Positions 1 through 9,375 of a stretch of DNA of 64,000 bases are shown here, piece after piece. This DNA comes from Sulfotelmatobacter sp049792875 (GTDB lineage: Bacteria; Acidobacteriota; Terriglobia; Terriglobales; Acidobacteriaceae): NCBI GenBank assembly GCA_049792875.1, contig JBARBI010000207.1:32580-96579 (forward strand), in the 5' to 3' direction. Position 1 is the first letter of the stretch. Every line of letters starts with the position of its first letter. Made by a program: the position numbers and the translations under genes. The notes below the pieces were generated by a model. The model did no database searches. It was not told the origin of the DNA and saw only the letters and a program-made list of their open reading frames with translations.

Positions 1-43
1 GGAGCGCAGTTCTGAGGGCCGCCGTCCGAGGAGCCTGACAACC

Positions 44-547
44 ATGAGCCGTGAACTCCATATCGTGGGCTTTCAGGTGGGCCGAGAGACCTATGGCGTG
101 CCCATCACTTCCCTGCACGAAATCGTGCGGGTACCTGAGATTACCGCCGTGCCGGACGCGCCCGACTACTTGGAGGGCGTGATCAATCTGCGCGGCAAAA
201 TCGTTTCCGTCATGGACTTGCGCAAGCGTTTCGGAGAGAAGCAAGCCACGCTGCGGAAACAGAATCGCATCCTGGTGGTCGAGCATGCGGGCAGGCTGGC
301 GGGATTGATCGTGGATTCCGCCTCCGAAGTCCTCAAGATACCCGCCGACGCCGTGGAGGCTCCGCCGGCGGTCTTTCAGGAAGGCGGCTTGAACTGTGTG
401 ACGGGACTGGGCAAGGTCGCAGGACGGCTGGTGGTGCTGCTCGACATGAGCAAACTGCTGGCTCCGGGAACTTTGCAGTGCAAGAGTGAGACGGGCGAAA
501 AGAAGGCGGCCGCAAAAGGTGAGGCGAAGGGCGCGGCAGCCCGCTAA
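44..547 (+). CDS. cheW: CheW-like chemotaxis coupling protein
   Basis: CheW adaptor (167 aa) that couples chemoreceptors to the CheA kinase in the cytoplasmic signalling array. A single CheW beta-barrel domain fills residues 5-140; recognisable stretches are VGRETYGVPI near the start, the APDYLEGVINLRGKIVSVMD core around residues 40-60, and GLIVDSASEVLKIPADAVE. The last 25 residues are a Lys/Ala/Glu-rich tail outside the fold. The start at 44 has a GAGGAG ribosome binding site about 10 nt upstream. It is the first complete gene of the che operon and is followed by cheR after 65 nt. An upstream reading frame may end at TGA 13-15, but too little of it is present to identify. Confidence 0.95.
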   Translation: MSRELHIVGFQVGRETYGVPITSLHEIVRVPEITAVPDAPDYLEGVINLRGKIVSVMDLRKRFGEKQATLRKQNRILVVEHAGRLAGLIVDSASEVLKIPADAVEAPPAVFQEGGLNCVTGLGKVAGRLVVLLDMSKLLAPGTLQCKSETGEKKAAAKGEAKGAAAR

Positions 548-612
548 TCAGGACAGGCACGTCGGCAGTTGCAGTGTTTTGCTTTTCAGTGTCCGCGGGA
601 ACGAGAAAACGC

Positions 613-1524
613 ATGAGCACATCCGGAGCCGCACCTGCTCCCATACTGACGGAAGCGGAATTGAAGCTGTTGCAGGCGCTCGTCTACCAGGAGTGCGGCA
701 TGCACTTCGACGAACGCCGCACGCACTTTCTGCAGGACCGGCTGCTGCGCCGGCTGAAGGAGTGCCGCGCCGACTCCTTCTATGCCTACTACCGCCTGCT
801 GATCAGCCACCAGGGGAAGGACGAACTGGCCAAACTGCTGGAAAACCTGACGGTCAACGAGACCAGTTTCTTCCGGCACAAGGCACAACTGGACTTGTTT
901 CAGAAGACCGTGCTGGAAGAGTTATTCAAATACAAGAGTTCGCGGCGCGAATACTCGATCCGCATCTGGAGCGCGGGCTGCTCCACCGGGCAGGAAGCCT
1001 ACACCCTGGCCATGCTGGTCACCGATGCGCTGGCTTACTACTACCTGCGCAATCCCCTGCCCATGGATCTGCCGTTGCCCAAGCCTCTGGTGCCGCCCCC
1101 GTGGCGGGTGGAGATTCTGGCCAGCGACATCGCCTACTCCGTCTTGCGGCACGGGCAGGAGGGCACTTACAGCGAAAACCAGATGTCGATGGTCGATTAT
1201 GGCTACCGTCTACGCTACTTCGACAAAGTGGCAGAGCGCTACGCCGTCAAAAAGCCGCTGAAGGAGATGGTGCACTTCGACTTTCACAATCTGAAAACGG
1301 AGTACCTGCCGCAGCGCAACGATGTGATCTTCTGCCGTAACGTGATGATGTACTTCGATGAAGCGGAGCAGAAGCGCCTGATCGAGAAGTTCTACCGCTG
1401 CTTGAACGCCGGCGGTTATCTGTTTGTCGGACATGCGGAAAGCCTTCTGGGGCTGACCCAGAAGTTCCAGATGGTCCACAAGGACAGCGGAACGGCGTAC
1501 CAGCGGCTTGAGGTGCGGGAGTAA
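613..1524 (+). CDS. cheR: CheR chemoreceptor glutamate methyltransferase
   Basis: S-adenosylmethionine-dependent methyltransferase (303 aa) that methylates receptor glutamates for chemotactic adaptation. The N-terminal helical CheR domain (about residues 5-75) leads into the SAM-binding domain with ETSFFRHKAQLD, the IWSAGCSTGQEAYTLAML loop, ILASDIAYSVL, and DVIFCRNVMMYFD near the C-terminus. I start it at ATG 613 (MSTSGAAP) after a GGGAACGAG purine run; an in-frame start at 574 would add 13 residues unlike the family. It ends 3 nt before cheA, consistent with translational coupling. Confidence 0.95.
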   Translation: MSTSGAAPAPILTEAELKLLQALVYQECGMHFDERRTHFLQDRLLRRLKECRADSFYAYYRLLISHQGKDELAKLLENLTVNETSFFRHKAQLDLFQKTVLEELFKYKSSRREYSIRIWSAGCSTGQEAYTLAMLVTDALAYYYLRNPLPMDLPLPKPLVPPPWRVEILASDIAYSVLRHGQEGTYSENQMSMVDYGYRLRYFDKVAERYAVKKPLKEMVHFDFHNLKTEYLPQRNDVIFCRNVMMYFDEAEQKRLIEKFYRCLNAGGYLFVGHAESLLGLTQKFQMVHKDSGTAYQRLEVRE

Positions 1525-1527
1525 CAA

Positions 1528-3723
1528 ATGACGAATTCCCCCGATGAGCGCGGCGCGGAACTGCAAGAGCTCTTTTTTGAGACCTCGCAGGAACTGCTGC
1601 AAGCGCTGAATGACGAAGCGCTGAAGCTGGAAAAGAAACCCGGTGACGAGGAAATCGTCCGCGGCATCCGGCGCACGGTGCACACTTTGAAGGGTGACTC
1701 GGCGGCCTGCGGGCTGCGCGAGTTAAGCGAACTGGCCCACCAGTTCGAAGACGCGCTATCGATCGAAGGTACCGCGACGCAGGCGGCTGTGGCGGAAATC
1801 GCGTTTGCGGCCGCCGACGTTTTCACCGACATGATTGCGTCCTACCGCAAGGGCGGCAAGCTGCCTTCCACCAAGATTCTGAGCAAGAGGATCCACGACC
1901 TGACCGCCCTGCCGGCTCCCGGAAAAACTCGGCGGACGAAGAAATCCTCGGGCACAACGTCGGCAGCCAGAACATCGGCAGCGCGGGCACACGCCAAGGC
2001 GACTGGGCTCTGGACCGAATACGAAAAGCTGGCCATGACCAAGGCCCAGGCCAGTGGTCTCACCGTTTATCACGTGGTGGTCAAGATTGATCCGCATTGC
2101 GCCATGCCCATTGCCGGACGCCAGCTGATTCACAACGCTCTGGGCGCGGTGGGGCAGGTAATTGCGGTGCATCCCGATGCCAAATCGCCGGCGGCGTCGA
2201 AGCACGTCGAGTTCGTGCTGGCCAGCACACAGACCGTCGAGCAGATCGCGGCCAAGGGACGCATCCCAACGATCGCCGAGGAAGTGGCGGTTGAATTGTT
2301 GCTCGCCCCCAGCCCGACATCGCAGAAGGCAGCGGATCCGGCAGTTCTCGCGGCCGAAGCGGCCGTCAATGCGAACCCTCTGGAAGAGGATGCGCTGACG
2401 GAGGCTCCCACTCCCGTGCTCCCGGCGTCCGCCACGGTGGCGGCGACACAGGAAAACCTGCTGCGGGTGGAGGCCAGCCGCATTGACAACGTGCTCAACC
2501 TGGTGGGCGAGCTGATTATCGGCAAGTCGATGTTGCAGCAGGCGCTGAACGAATTCTCCAAGCGCTATCCGAAAGAGCTGCTGCGCGGCAAATTTGCCGA
2601 CGCCATGGCCTTCCAGGCACGGGTGCTGAATGATCTGCAGCGCTCGGTCATGAAGATCCGCATGGTGCCCGTGGACCAGTTGTTCCGGCGCTTCCCGCGG
2701 ATGGTGCGCGATGTGTCGCGGCAGTGTGGGCGCGAAGTGGAACTGGACATCAGCGGGCAGGACACCGATCTCGATAAGGGAATTCTGGATGCGATCGCCG
2801 AGCCCTTGACCCATCTTGTGCGGAACGCGGTAAGCCACGGCATTGAACCTCCCGAAGAGCGCCGCAAGCTGGGCAAGAAGCCGCAGGGGGTCGTGCGGCT
2901 GAATGCGTATCACCATGGCAACCAGGTCATCGTCGAAGTGAGCGACGACGGCCGCGGCATCGATGCCCAAAAAATTCGCGCCAAGGCTGTCGAACTGGGC
3001 ATGAGTACCACCGAGGAAGCTGCGCGGATGAGCGAAGCGGAGGTCTTCGACTTCATTTTCCGTCCCGGCTTCAGCACCGCCGAGCACGTCACCGAAGTCT
3101 CCGGGCGTGGCGTGGGCATGGATGTGGTGCAAAGCGTGCTGCACCGGTTGAAGGCCTCGGTCAGCGTGGAGACACGCCCCGGGCAAGGCACAACCTTCCG
3201 GCTGAAGCTGCCGCTGACCCTGGCCATCATCAAGGCCCTGCTGTTCTGGGTGGAGCAGCGCTTGTATGCCATCCCGCTCAACGCAGTGCTGGAGATTGCA
3301 CGAACCTTCGAAACGGAAGTGCACCAGGTCGACAACTACGAGGTGCTGCAGTTGCGCAACCAGGTTTTGCCACTGCTGCGACTGGGCCGTCCGGTGGCCG
3401 ACGGAGATCGAAAATCCAAGCTCTTTGTGCTCGTCATTACTGTGGGAGAGAGGAAGTACGGCTTGATTGTCGATGCGCTCGAAGGCGAAGAGGAATTGGT
3501 GATCAAAGCACTCGATGACCAGACATTCTCGACCGATCTGGTTTCTGGCGCCTCCATTCTGGGCGACGGGCGCGTGGTGCTGATTCTCAACCTGCCGGCC
3601 GTGGTGGAGCACGTGGCACGGTGGCGGCCGCAGGAAACTGGACAGTCCAATTCGGGTTTGTTGTTGACGCATATGGACCGGGCACGGATCTCGCTGAGCG
3701 CCACCGTCGGAGGCCGGACATGA
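1528..3723 (+). CDS. cheA: CheA chemotaxis sensor kinase
   Basis: Central autokinase of the array (731 aa), passing phosphate to CheY and CheB. Domain order: Hpt with phospho-acceptor His at about residue 52 (RRTVHTLKGDSAACGL), an Ala/Pro-rich linker, a P2-like segment around 165-245, a second linker, then the dimerisation helices (RIDNVLNLVGELIIGKSML, about 315). The ATPase domain has HLVRNAVSHGIEPPEER, DDGRGID and GRGVGMDVV, and a C-terminal CheW-like domain covers about 590-715. All kinase boxes look intact. Its TGA overlaps the cheB ATG in an ATGA junction. Confidence 0.96.
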   Translation: MTNSPDERGAELQELFFETSQELLQALNDEALKLEKKPGDEEIVRGIRRTVHTLKGDSAACGLRELSELAHQFEDALSIEGTATQAAVAEIAFAAADVFTDMIASYRKGGKLPSTKILSKRIHDLTALPAPGKTRRTKKSSGTTSAARTSAARAHAKATGLWTEYEKLAMTKAQASGLTVYHVVVKIDPHCAMPIAGRQLIHNALGAVGQVIAVHPDAKSPAASKHVEFVLASTQTVEQIAAKGRIPTIAEEVAVELLLAPSPTSQKAADPAVLAAEAAVNANPLEEDALTEAPTPVLPASATVAATQENLLRVEASRIDNVLNLVGELIIGKSMLQQALNEFSKRYPKELLRGKFADAMAFQARVLNDLQRSVMKIRMVPVDQLFRRFPRMVRDVSRQCGREVELDISGQDTDLDKGILDAIAEPLTHLVRNAVSHGIEPPEERRKLGKKPQGVVRLNAYHHGNQVIVEVSDDGRGIDAQKIRAKAVELGMSTTEEAARMSEAEVFDFIFRPGFSTAEHVTEVSGRGVGMDVVQSVLHRLKASVSVETRPGQGTTFRLKLPLTLAIIKALLFWVEQRLYAIPLNAVLEIARTFETEVHQVDNYEVLQLRNQVLPLLRLGRPVADGDRKSKLFVLVITVGERKYGLIVDALEGEEELVIKALDDQTFSTDLVSGASILGDGRVVLILNLPAVVEHVARWRPQETGQSNSGLLLTHMDRARISLSATVGGRT

Positions 3724-4811
3724 CGAAGCCGCACGTGCGCGTCCTCGTGGTCGATGATTCGGCGCTGATGCGCAAGCTGATTCCGCAAATGCTGGCTGGC
3801 GATGAGTCCATCGAGGTGGTTGGAACCGCGATGGACGGCACCTTCTGCCTGAAGAAGATCGAGGAGCTGAAACCCAGCGTGGTTACGCTGGACCTCGAAA
3901 TGCCGGGCATGAACGGGATCGAAGCGCTGAAAGAGATCATGCGGCGGCAGCCGGTACCGGTGATCGTGTTCAGTTCCCACAGCACCGAAGGCGCGTCTGT
4001 CACCATGAAGGCGCTGGGGTTGGGTGCATTCGATTTTGTACCCAAACCCAAAGACGCGACGGCACACATGGCGGAGACTGCCCGGGAGCTGATTGCCAAA
4101 GTGAAGGCCGCGGCGGAGTGCAAGTTGAAGCCGCGCATGTTGCCCGGCGTTCCGCCGAAGCCGGAGAAACTGCCGGCCGCAGCGGGAGCCCCGAACAAGG
4201 TAGTCGCCATCGGCGTCTCCACCGGAGGCCCGCAGGCGCTCGAATATGTGCTGTCGCAGTTGCCGGGAGATTTTCCGGGAGCGATCACCGTGGTGCAGCA
4301 CATGCCGGAGGGATTCACCGAGATGTTTGCCCGCCGGTTGGACGAAGTGTGCCCCTTGCGGGTGAAAGAAGCACAGTCGGGGGACGTGCTGCAGCCCGGC
4401 CGGGTGTTGATCTGTCCTGGAAGCCGTCACATGAAAGTGAAACGGCTCCCGCTGGGAGACATCGTGGTGCTCAGCGATGAGCCGCGAGTAAACGGGCACC
4501 GTCCCAGCGCGGATGTGCTGTTGCGCAGCGTGGCCGAGGAGTTCAAGGCGCAGGCGGTCGGCGTGCTGATGACCGGCATGGGCGACGACGGGGCCGAAGG
4601 GTTAGGAGCAGTGAAGAAAGAAGGCGGCATGACGATTGCGCAGAGTGAAGAGTCCTGCGTGGTGTACGGCATGCCTAAGGCGGCGATCGAACGGGGATAC
4701 GCCATCCGCGTGGTCGGTTTGGATGTCATGGGGGCAACGTTGCAGGCCCTTTGCGGAAGGAACACCGGGAGCATGGGATCCACCGGGCGGGCAGTGCGCG
4801 CCGGAAACTAA
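3720..4811 (+). CDS. cheB: CheB protein-glutamate methylesterase/deamidase
   Basis: Response-regulator methylesterase (363 aa) that demethylates or deamidates receptors, opposing CheR. The N-terminal receiver carries VVDDSALMRK and the phospho-acceptor Asp in VVTLDLEMPGMNGIEAL; GAFDFVPKP contains the conserved Lys. The C-terminal esterase has the catalytic triad in IGVSTGGPQAL (Ser), VVQHMPEGF (His) and MTGMGDDGAEGL (Asp). The start at 3720 overlaps the cheA stop; an upstream in-frame start at 3621 lies inside cheA and is not family-like. A 20-residue Gly/Arg-rich tail follows the domain. Confidence 0.95.
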   Translation: MTKPHVRVLVVDDSALMRKLIPQMLAGDESIEVVGTAMDGTFCLKKIEELKPSVVTLDLEMPGMNGIEALKEIMRRQPVPVIVFSSHSTEGASVTMKALGLGAFDFVPKPKDATAHMAETARELIAKVKAAAECKLKPRMLPGVPPKPEKLPAAAGAPNKVVAIGVSTGGPQALEYVLSQLPGDFPGAITVVQHMPEGFTEMFARRLDEVCPLRVKEAQSGDVLQPGRVLICPGSRHMKVKRLPLGDIVVLSDEPRVNGHRPSADVLLRSVAEEFKAQAVGVLMTGMGDDGAEGLGAVKKEGGMTIAQSEESCVVYGMPKAAIERGYAIRVVGLDVMGATLQALCGRNTGSMGSTGRAVRAGN

Positions 4812-4896
4812 GATCGGGCACGGCAAGTACCTGTGACCAGCGTGATCTGGCCGGGGCGAGCCGGGCATGATATGCAGTAGACAGGGGGAGGATTGT

Positions 4897-5337
4897 ATGG
4901 AGCAGTTTGCACCAGTAAAACGCAGCAAGGACGGGCAGCCGGTCCGGTATTTGATCGTGGACGACTCCGTGTTTGCCCGCAAGAATCTGGCCCGCATGAT
5001 CGAAACGTTCGGCGGGCAGGTGGCGGCAGAGGCCGGGGACGGCTTGACTGCCATCAGCGAGTTCGACCGCACGCATCCAGACATCGTGCTCATGGACATC
5101 ACCATGCCGCAGATGGAAGGAATCGAAGCTGCCGAACGGATTGTCCAACAGCATCCGGAAGCTCGCATCGTGATGGTGTCGTCGGTGGGCTACCAGGAAA
5201 ACATTGTGGCGGCACTGCAACGGGGGGCGCGCCATTTCGTGCAGAAGCCAGTAAAGCCGGAAGTGCTGTACGAAGTCATCAAGTACGTGCTGGGCGAAGA
5301 CGGCGTCGTGGCGAACGCGACCGGGGCGGGAGTCTAA
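4897..5337 (+). CDS. CheY-like single-domain response regulator
   Basis: Receiver-only protein (146 aa), probably the phosphorylated output of CheA acting on a motor or another effector. Seen: YLIVDDSVFARKNLARM, acceptor Asp in HPDIVLMDITMPQMEGIEA, the Ser of VMVSSVG in the Thr/Ser position, and HFVQKPVKPE with the conserved Lys-Pro. A 15-residue N-terminal extension precedes the fold. I choose ATG 4897 because AGGGGGAGG sits 6 nt upstream; an ATG at 4867 lacks a site. It is followed within 4 nt by a CheX-type phosphatase gene, which would dephosphorylate it. Confidence 0.9.
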   Translation: MEQFAPVKRSKDGQPVRYLIVDDSVFARKNLARMIETFGGQVAAEAGDGLTAISEFDRTHPDIVLMDITMPQMEGIEAAERIVQQHPEARIVMVSSVGYQENIVAALQRGARHFVQKPVKPEVLYEVIKYVLGEDGVVANATGAGV

Positions 5338-5341
5338 CTCG

Positions 5342-5839
5342 ATGAAGATGGAACTGATCCAGCCTTTCATCAACGCGGCGGACGCCGTGTTGTCGCAAGG
5401 GTTGCAGGGCACCACCAAGGTGGGAAACCTCACCATGGAAGAAGAAGCCTACCGCCGCAAAGGCGTGGCCGGAATGATCGCACTGACAGGCGACATCGAA
5501 GGCCGGATCATTCTCGACCTGGAGCCGCAGACGGCAGTGAAGGTGGCCAGCCACTATGCGGGCGCCGAACTGCCCGAGTCGGACGCGCTGATCAAGGAGA
5601 CCATCTTCGAGCTCGCCAATCAGGTCGTGGGCAACGCCATCTCGGCGCTCAACGACCAGGGCTTCCACTTCCGGGTACATCCCCCGCTCCTTCTTACCGC
5701 GCAGGAGGGAGACAAGACCAGCGAAGACACGGAGGCGTTGATGATCTGCTTCGAGACCTCTCTCGGCAACGTCTTCATGAACGTCGCGCTGCGCTACAGC
5801 AAGCGCCGGATGGCCGATCACGCGGCGTTGGGCGCATGA
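5342..5839 (+). CDS. cheX: CheX-type CheY-P phosphatase
   Basis: 165 aa, CheC/CheX/FliY-superfamily phosphatase expected to dephosphorylate CheY-P. The CheX pattern is seen in the helix KETIFELANQVVGNAISAL around residues 83-102, holding the E-x2-N catalytic pair; a single such helix is typical of CheX, whereas CheC has two. The flanking strands (GMIALTGDIEGRIILDLE and ALMICFETSLGNVFMNVALR) match the fold. It begins 4 nt after the receiver gene, so the two are co-translated. It closes the operon; there is no gene for the next 600 nt. Confidence 0.85.
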   Translation: MKMELIQPFINAADAVLSQGLQGTTKVGNLTMEEEAYRRKGVAGMIALTGDIEGRIILDLEPQTAVKVASHYAGAELPESDALIKETIFELANQVVGNAISALNDQGFHFRVHPPLLLTAQEGDKTSEDTEALMICFETSLGNVFMNVALRYSKRRMADHAALGA

Positions 5840-6072
5840 GTCCGGTGCCGAAGTATTCTCTTAACTCTCTCAACGGTGCGCGGTTTTGCGTGAAGTCCAC
5901 GGTTGGCACTATGGTTGGCCGGTCAATCCCTCCTCATTTTTCTGCTGAAGCACCAAAATATTGATTCTGTTGCAGTTACCTCTCCGCGGGATCCGCGGGC
6001 GGCAGCAACATATTGCAAACACACAACTTATTGGCACAATCTCCCCCACTCGTGATCCGGGGCCTTAGGGAG

Positions 6073-6125
6073 TGACCTGCTCCCCAGAAATGAGTCCATT
6101 GAGAATGTGACTTCTCCATTTTAGG
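6073..6125. mobile_element. Solo terminal fragment resembling an IS3-family end
   Basis: The stretch begins TGACCTGCTCCCC at 6073, which resembles the terminal inverted repeat of IS3-family elements (TG...CCCC). It runs for about 50 nt before joining a duplicated TTTAGGATGCCCCCC motif (6118-6154). No transposase and no opposite end are present, so if correct this is a solo scar. The call rests on resemblance alone. Confidence 0.35.
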
Positions 6126-6166
6126 ATGCCCCCCCGTTTAGGATGCCCCCCGGGCAGAGGAGCTGC

Positions 6167-6299
6167 ATTTTCAACCTGACGGAAACTGGTCAAGCTCGAC
6201 CTGCGCGCTGAATATTTCAAAGTATTCAACCATCCGACGTTCGCGGATACATACGCAATCAAGGCGTTATCACAAGTGAGCACGAGAAAGCGATTTTGA
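6167..6299 (+). pseudogene. Frameshifted C-terminal remnant of an Oar-like TonB receptor
   Basis: Two frames on the plus strand together read IFNLTE, then after a small shift VKLDLRAEYFKVFNHPTFAD, then a degenerate tail ending KRF and TGA at 6297-6299. This matches the C-terminal barrel signature of acidobacterial carboxypeptidase-regulatory/TonB-dependent receptors (LRAEFFNVFNHPNF followed by a short tail to the stop). Nothing else of the roughly 1,000-residue gene remains. The rest of the 5840-6444 spacer shows no gene, only the IS-like scar and an A/T-rich stretch before the next promoter. Confidence 0.55.
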
Positions 6300-6444
6300 C
6301 TCGCGATGGATGAGCGATAAGGATATTTCAACCTCCAGTGATCCACCACTCAGTGCGAGACACCCAAAGCGCGACTACGGAAGGCGTCTCTTGTACACTT
6401 GCGGTTATTCTTGAGTCGAAAAGAACTCCCTCTAAGGAGTACTG

Positions 6445-8682
6445 GTGAAACGCACTCCGTCAAACAATCGCCTGGGGTTAATCTCCGCGTTTCTAGTTGC
6501 CAATCTTTTGACGCCCGCTGTGTTTCGCCGGGCGGCCGCGCAGAATGCCTCCGAGATCACGCGACCTCCAGTTGCGCGGGTTCGGCCAGTGGTGGACGAT
6601 TATTTCGGCACGAAGGTCACGGATCCTTATCGCTACATGGAGCATCTGGACAATCCCGAAGTAGCGAAGTGGATGAAGGCCCAAAACGACTACACGCGAC
6701 GCGTTTTGGGGCGCATCTCCGGCCGCGACGAATTGCTGGCGCGCATCGAGCAGCTCGACAAATCCATTCCCGCTCGTGTTGGCGGAATCGTGCGCTTGGC
6801 GACGGGACGGTATTTTTACTACAAGCTGTTGAGCACCGAATCTGTGGTCAAGTTGTACATGCGGGACGGGTTGGTCTCCCAGGAAACATTGCTCGTCGAT
6901 CCGCAAAAAATAAGTGGAAAAGAAACTCCCAGTGCGATCAATTACTTTTGGCCTTCGAGCGACGGCCGCTACGTTGCGTATGGCATCTCCCTGGGCGGAT
7001 CTGAAAAGGCAGTCCTGCACATCATGGACACCGAGACGGTGCGCGACACCGGCGAGACCATTGACCGGGCCGAGTTCAATGACACGGTTGGATGGCTCCC
7101 CGACGGACACTCGTTCATCTACAACCGGTTGCAGAAGCTCCGACCACACGCGCAGGAGGAGGAAAGAGAAATCAAGAGTCGGGCGTATCTCCACGTAATC
7201 GGGACTGATCCGGAGCACGACAATGCCGTCTTTGGCTACGGCGTGTCGCCATTGGTCAAGGTGGAACCCGCGGATATTTCCTTAATAGCTACAGTCCCGG
7301 ATGTGCCCTTTGCGCTAGGGACGGTGACGCACGGGTCGCAGAACGAAATCTCGATCTATATAGCTCCGCTTGACTCGGTGGGCAAGCCAAACACGCCCTG
7401 GCGCAAGGTCTGCGACGTTAACGATGCAGTAACTGGCATGACAGTTCGCGGCGACGACCTCTGGCTGCTAACTCACAAAGATGCACCGCGTTTCAAGATC
7501 ATTCACACTAATCTCTCGAATCCCGACCTCAGCCATGCCGAAGTAGTTGTGGCACCCAGCGCAGCCGTAGTCACTACGTTGGTCGCCGCGCAGGATGCGC
7601 TGTACGTACAATTGCGCGATGGAGCTGTCGACCGTCTGCTGCGCGTGGGCTACGAAACAGCTGCGAAACCGGAGCCGGTCGTGTTGCCCTACGATGGCTC
7701 AATCGGACTCTACCCACCAGACGTGCGGGCATCGGGCGTCGTTTTCGAACTCTCGGGATGGACGAAGGCAAATCGCTTTTACGAATACGATCCGAAAACG
7801 AAGAAGGTCGTGGACACAAGGCTGCGGCCTTCTGCCCCCTTCGATAATCCCGAAGACATAGAGTCGGAGGAAGTGAAAGTGCCGGCCCAGGATGGCACGC
7901 TCATCCCACTTTCGATTATCTACCGGCGTGGACTCAAACTCGACGGCTCCAACCCGGTATTGCTGAATGGCTACGGAGCCTACGGGAGTTCGCTCGACCC
8001 TCACTTTGACCCGGTGAACCTAGCTTGGCTTGAACGAGGCGGCGTGCTGGCGTTCGCTCATGTGCGCGGCGGTGGCGAGTTTGGAGATGACTGGCACAAG
8101 GCTGGGCAGAAACTAACCAAGCCGAACACCTGGCACGATTTCATCGCATGCGCCGAGTACTTGATCGAAAGGAAATACACCTCGCCCGCTCGCTTGGCTG
8201 GCGAGGGCGAAAGCGCCGGAGGCATTCTCATTGGCCGTTCCATCACCGAACGACCAGACTTGTTTGCGGCCGCGCTGATTGAAGTGGGCTTTACCGACGC
8301 GCTGCGCGGCGAACTGGAACAGGACGGCCCCGGCGAAATCCCGGAATGGGGAACCGTCAAGGATCCCGAGGGATTCAAGGGACTCTACGAGATGAGCGCG
8401 TATGCCCATGTGAAGAATGGAACTCGCTATCCCGCAATCATGTTGACCACGGGTCGCAACGATCCACGCGTCGCGCCGTGGGAGTCCGACAAGATGACCG
8501 CGCGTCTGCAAGCGGCTACCTCAAGCGGCAAGCCCATTCTGTTGCGCGTGGAATACGAGGCGGGTCACGGCATCGGCTCAACGAAGACGCAATTGGAGCA
8601 GGAGTTGGCGGACGAGTGGAGTTTTCTATTCTGGCAGTTTGGGGACGCTCGATTCCAGACAGCTGCCAGTGATGCGCGCTAG
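6445..8682 (+). CDS. Prolyl oligopeptidase family serine peptidase (S9A)
   Basis: Secreted or periplasmic peptidase (745 aa) cleaving after proline in short peptides. An N-terminal hydrophobic segment (residues 10-30, LISAFLVANLLTPAVF) suggests a signal peptide. The seven-bladed propeller covers about 70-480 and begins with the family signature DDYFGTKVTDPYRYME. The hydrolase domain has nucleophile Ser in LAGEGESAGG (about 589), Asp in TTGRNDPRV, and His in EAGHGIG (about 707). GTG start with AAGGAG at 6434-6439, 5 nt upstream. Length is usual for S9A enzymes. It stands alone between spacers. Confidence 0.92.
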   Translation: MKRTPSNNRLGLISAFLVANLLTPAVFRRAAAQNASEITRPPVARVRPVVDDYFGTKVTDPYRYMEHLDNPEVAKWMKAQNDYTRRVLGRISGRDELLARIEQLDKSIPARVGGIVRLATGRYFYYKLLSTESVVKLYMRDGLVSQETLLVDPQKISGKETPSAINYFWPSSDGRYVAYGISLGGSEKAVLHIMDTETVRDTGETIDRAEFNDTVGWLPDGHSFIYNRLQKLRPHAQEEEREIKSRAYLHVIGTDPEHDNAVFGYGVSPLVKVEPADISLIATVPDVPFALGTVTHGSQNEISIYIAPLDSVGKPNTPWRKVCDVNDAVTGMTVRGDDLWLLTHKDAPRFKIIHTNLSNPDLSHAEVVVAPSAAVVTTLVAAQDALYVQLRDGAVDRLLRVGYETAAKPEPVVLPYDGSIGLYPPDVRASGVVFELSGWTKANRFYEYDPKTKKVVDTRLRPSAPFDNPEDIESEEVKVPAQDGTLIPLSIIYRRGLKLDGSNPVLLNGYGAYGSSLDPHFDPVNLAWLERGGVLAFAHVRGGGEFGDDWHKAGQKLTKPNTWHDFIACAEYLIERKYTSPARLAGEGESAGGILIGRSITERPDLFAAALIEVGFTDALRGELEQDGPGEIPEWGTVKDPEGFKGLYEMSAYAHVKNGTRYPAIMLTTGRNDPRVAPWESDKMTARLQAATSSGKPILLRVEYEAGHGIGSTKTQLEQELADEWSFLFWQFGDARFQTAASDAR

Positions 8683-8940
8683 GCAATGTGGCGAGGCGTG
8701 CGCCAGTCTTGGTTCTCGGCAGGTTGGAACCCAGTTTTATTGGGATTTTCTCGCGGGTGGTGACGCCCCGACCCTTCGAGCAGCGCGTGGGGCTCGTTCC
8801 CGCACGAAAGGCCGATCTAGAGTATGGCTGAAGGGGCAGGGGTAATGTCGTTACCAGTAGCCGGAGCGCGCGGAAAAGAAGGGCCGGATATGCACTTCGG
8901 GCACCTCAATTCGGCAAGAGTTGGCTGATAGGCTACCTGT

Positions 8941-9375
8941 ATGCGGGTTATCGTCAATGACGCGAAAGGTTCGGAAGCCCCAGCCAGTGAAGAGGCTCGG
9001 GCTTCCAACAAGGTGTCGGCGCTAGTGGAGTTGTTGCGCAACCGTTCTTATGTGGAGATCCGGCAGCGGATGTATGACAGTCCTCCGGGGAGTCCGTGGT
9101 GGACGGCGTGCCGGGCGGAGCTGGATCTGAGAAATGGACAACAGTTCGGTGAAGCGTCGCTGGCCCTGTCGAGGACCTCGGACAAGATGAGGGCTTCGCT
9201 GCAACACTTTGAGCAATTGGCCGATACTCTGCAGCAGTCCACGAAAGACGTCGCCGACCTGCTGCGTGGAACAGAAGAGGCGGGTCGACGGCTGGAGATT
9301 GCGGTGTATGTGACAATCGGGATAACTTTAGTGCAATTCTTCACTCTGATCTTCGAGATCTTCCGCAAGCGGTAG
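8941..9375 (+). CDS. Small tail-anchored protein of unknown function
   Basis: 144 aa, family not recognised. Residues 60-110 look helical and amphipathic (QHFEQLADTLQQSTKDVADL), consistent with a coiled coil, and 118-140 form one transmembrane segment ending in FRKR. The protein would be held by its C-terminus with the bulk in the cytoplasm. Spacing of hydrophobic residues and codon use look like a real gene, but no ribosome binding site is clear. The 258-nt spacer before it shows nothing identifiable. Confidence 0.5.
   Translation: MRVIVNDAKGSEAPASEEARASNKVSALVELLRNRSYVEIRQRMYDSPPGSPWWTACRAELDLRNGQQFGEASLALSRTSDKMRASLQHFEQLADTLQQSTKDVADLLRGTEEAGRRLEIAVYVTIGITLVQFFTLIFEIFRKR

Noticed and set aside
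1756..3672. A 638-codon open frame on the minus strand opposite cheA
   Set aside because: It is antisense to a clearly intact cheA, His/Arg-rich with no domain, and arises from high GC in the third codon position.
1..5839. Expectation of flagellar genes with the che operon
   Set aside because: None occur in the window, so I do not infer motility; the che set could also regulate other outputs.
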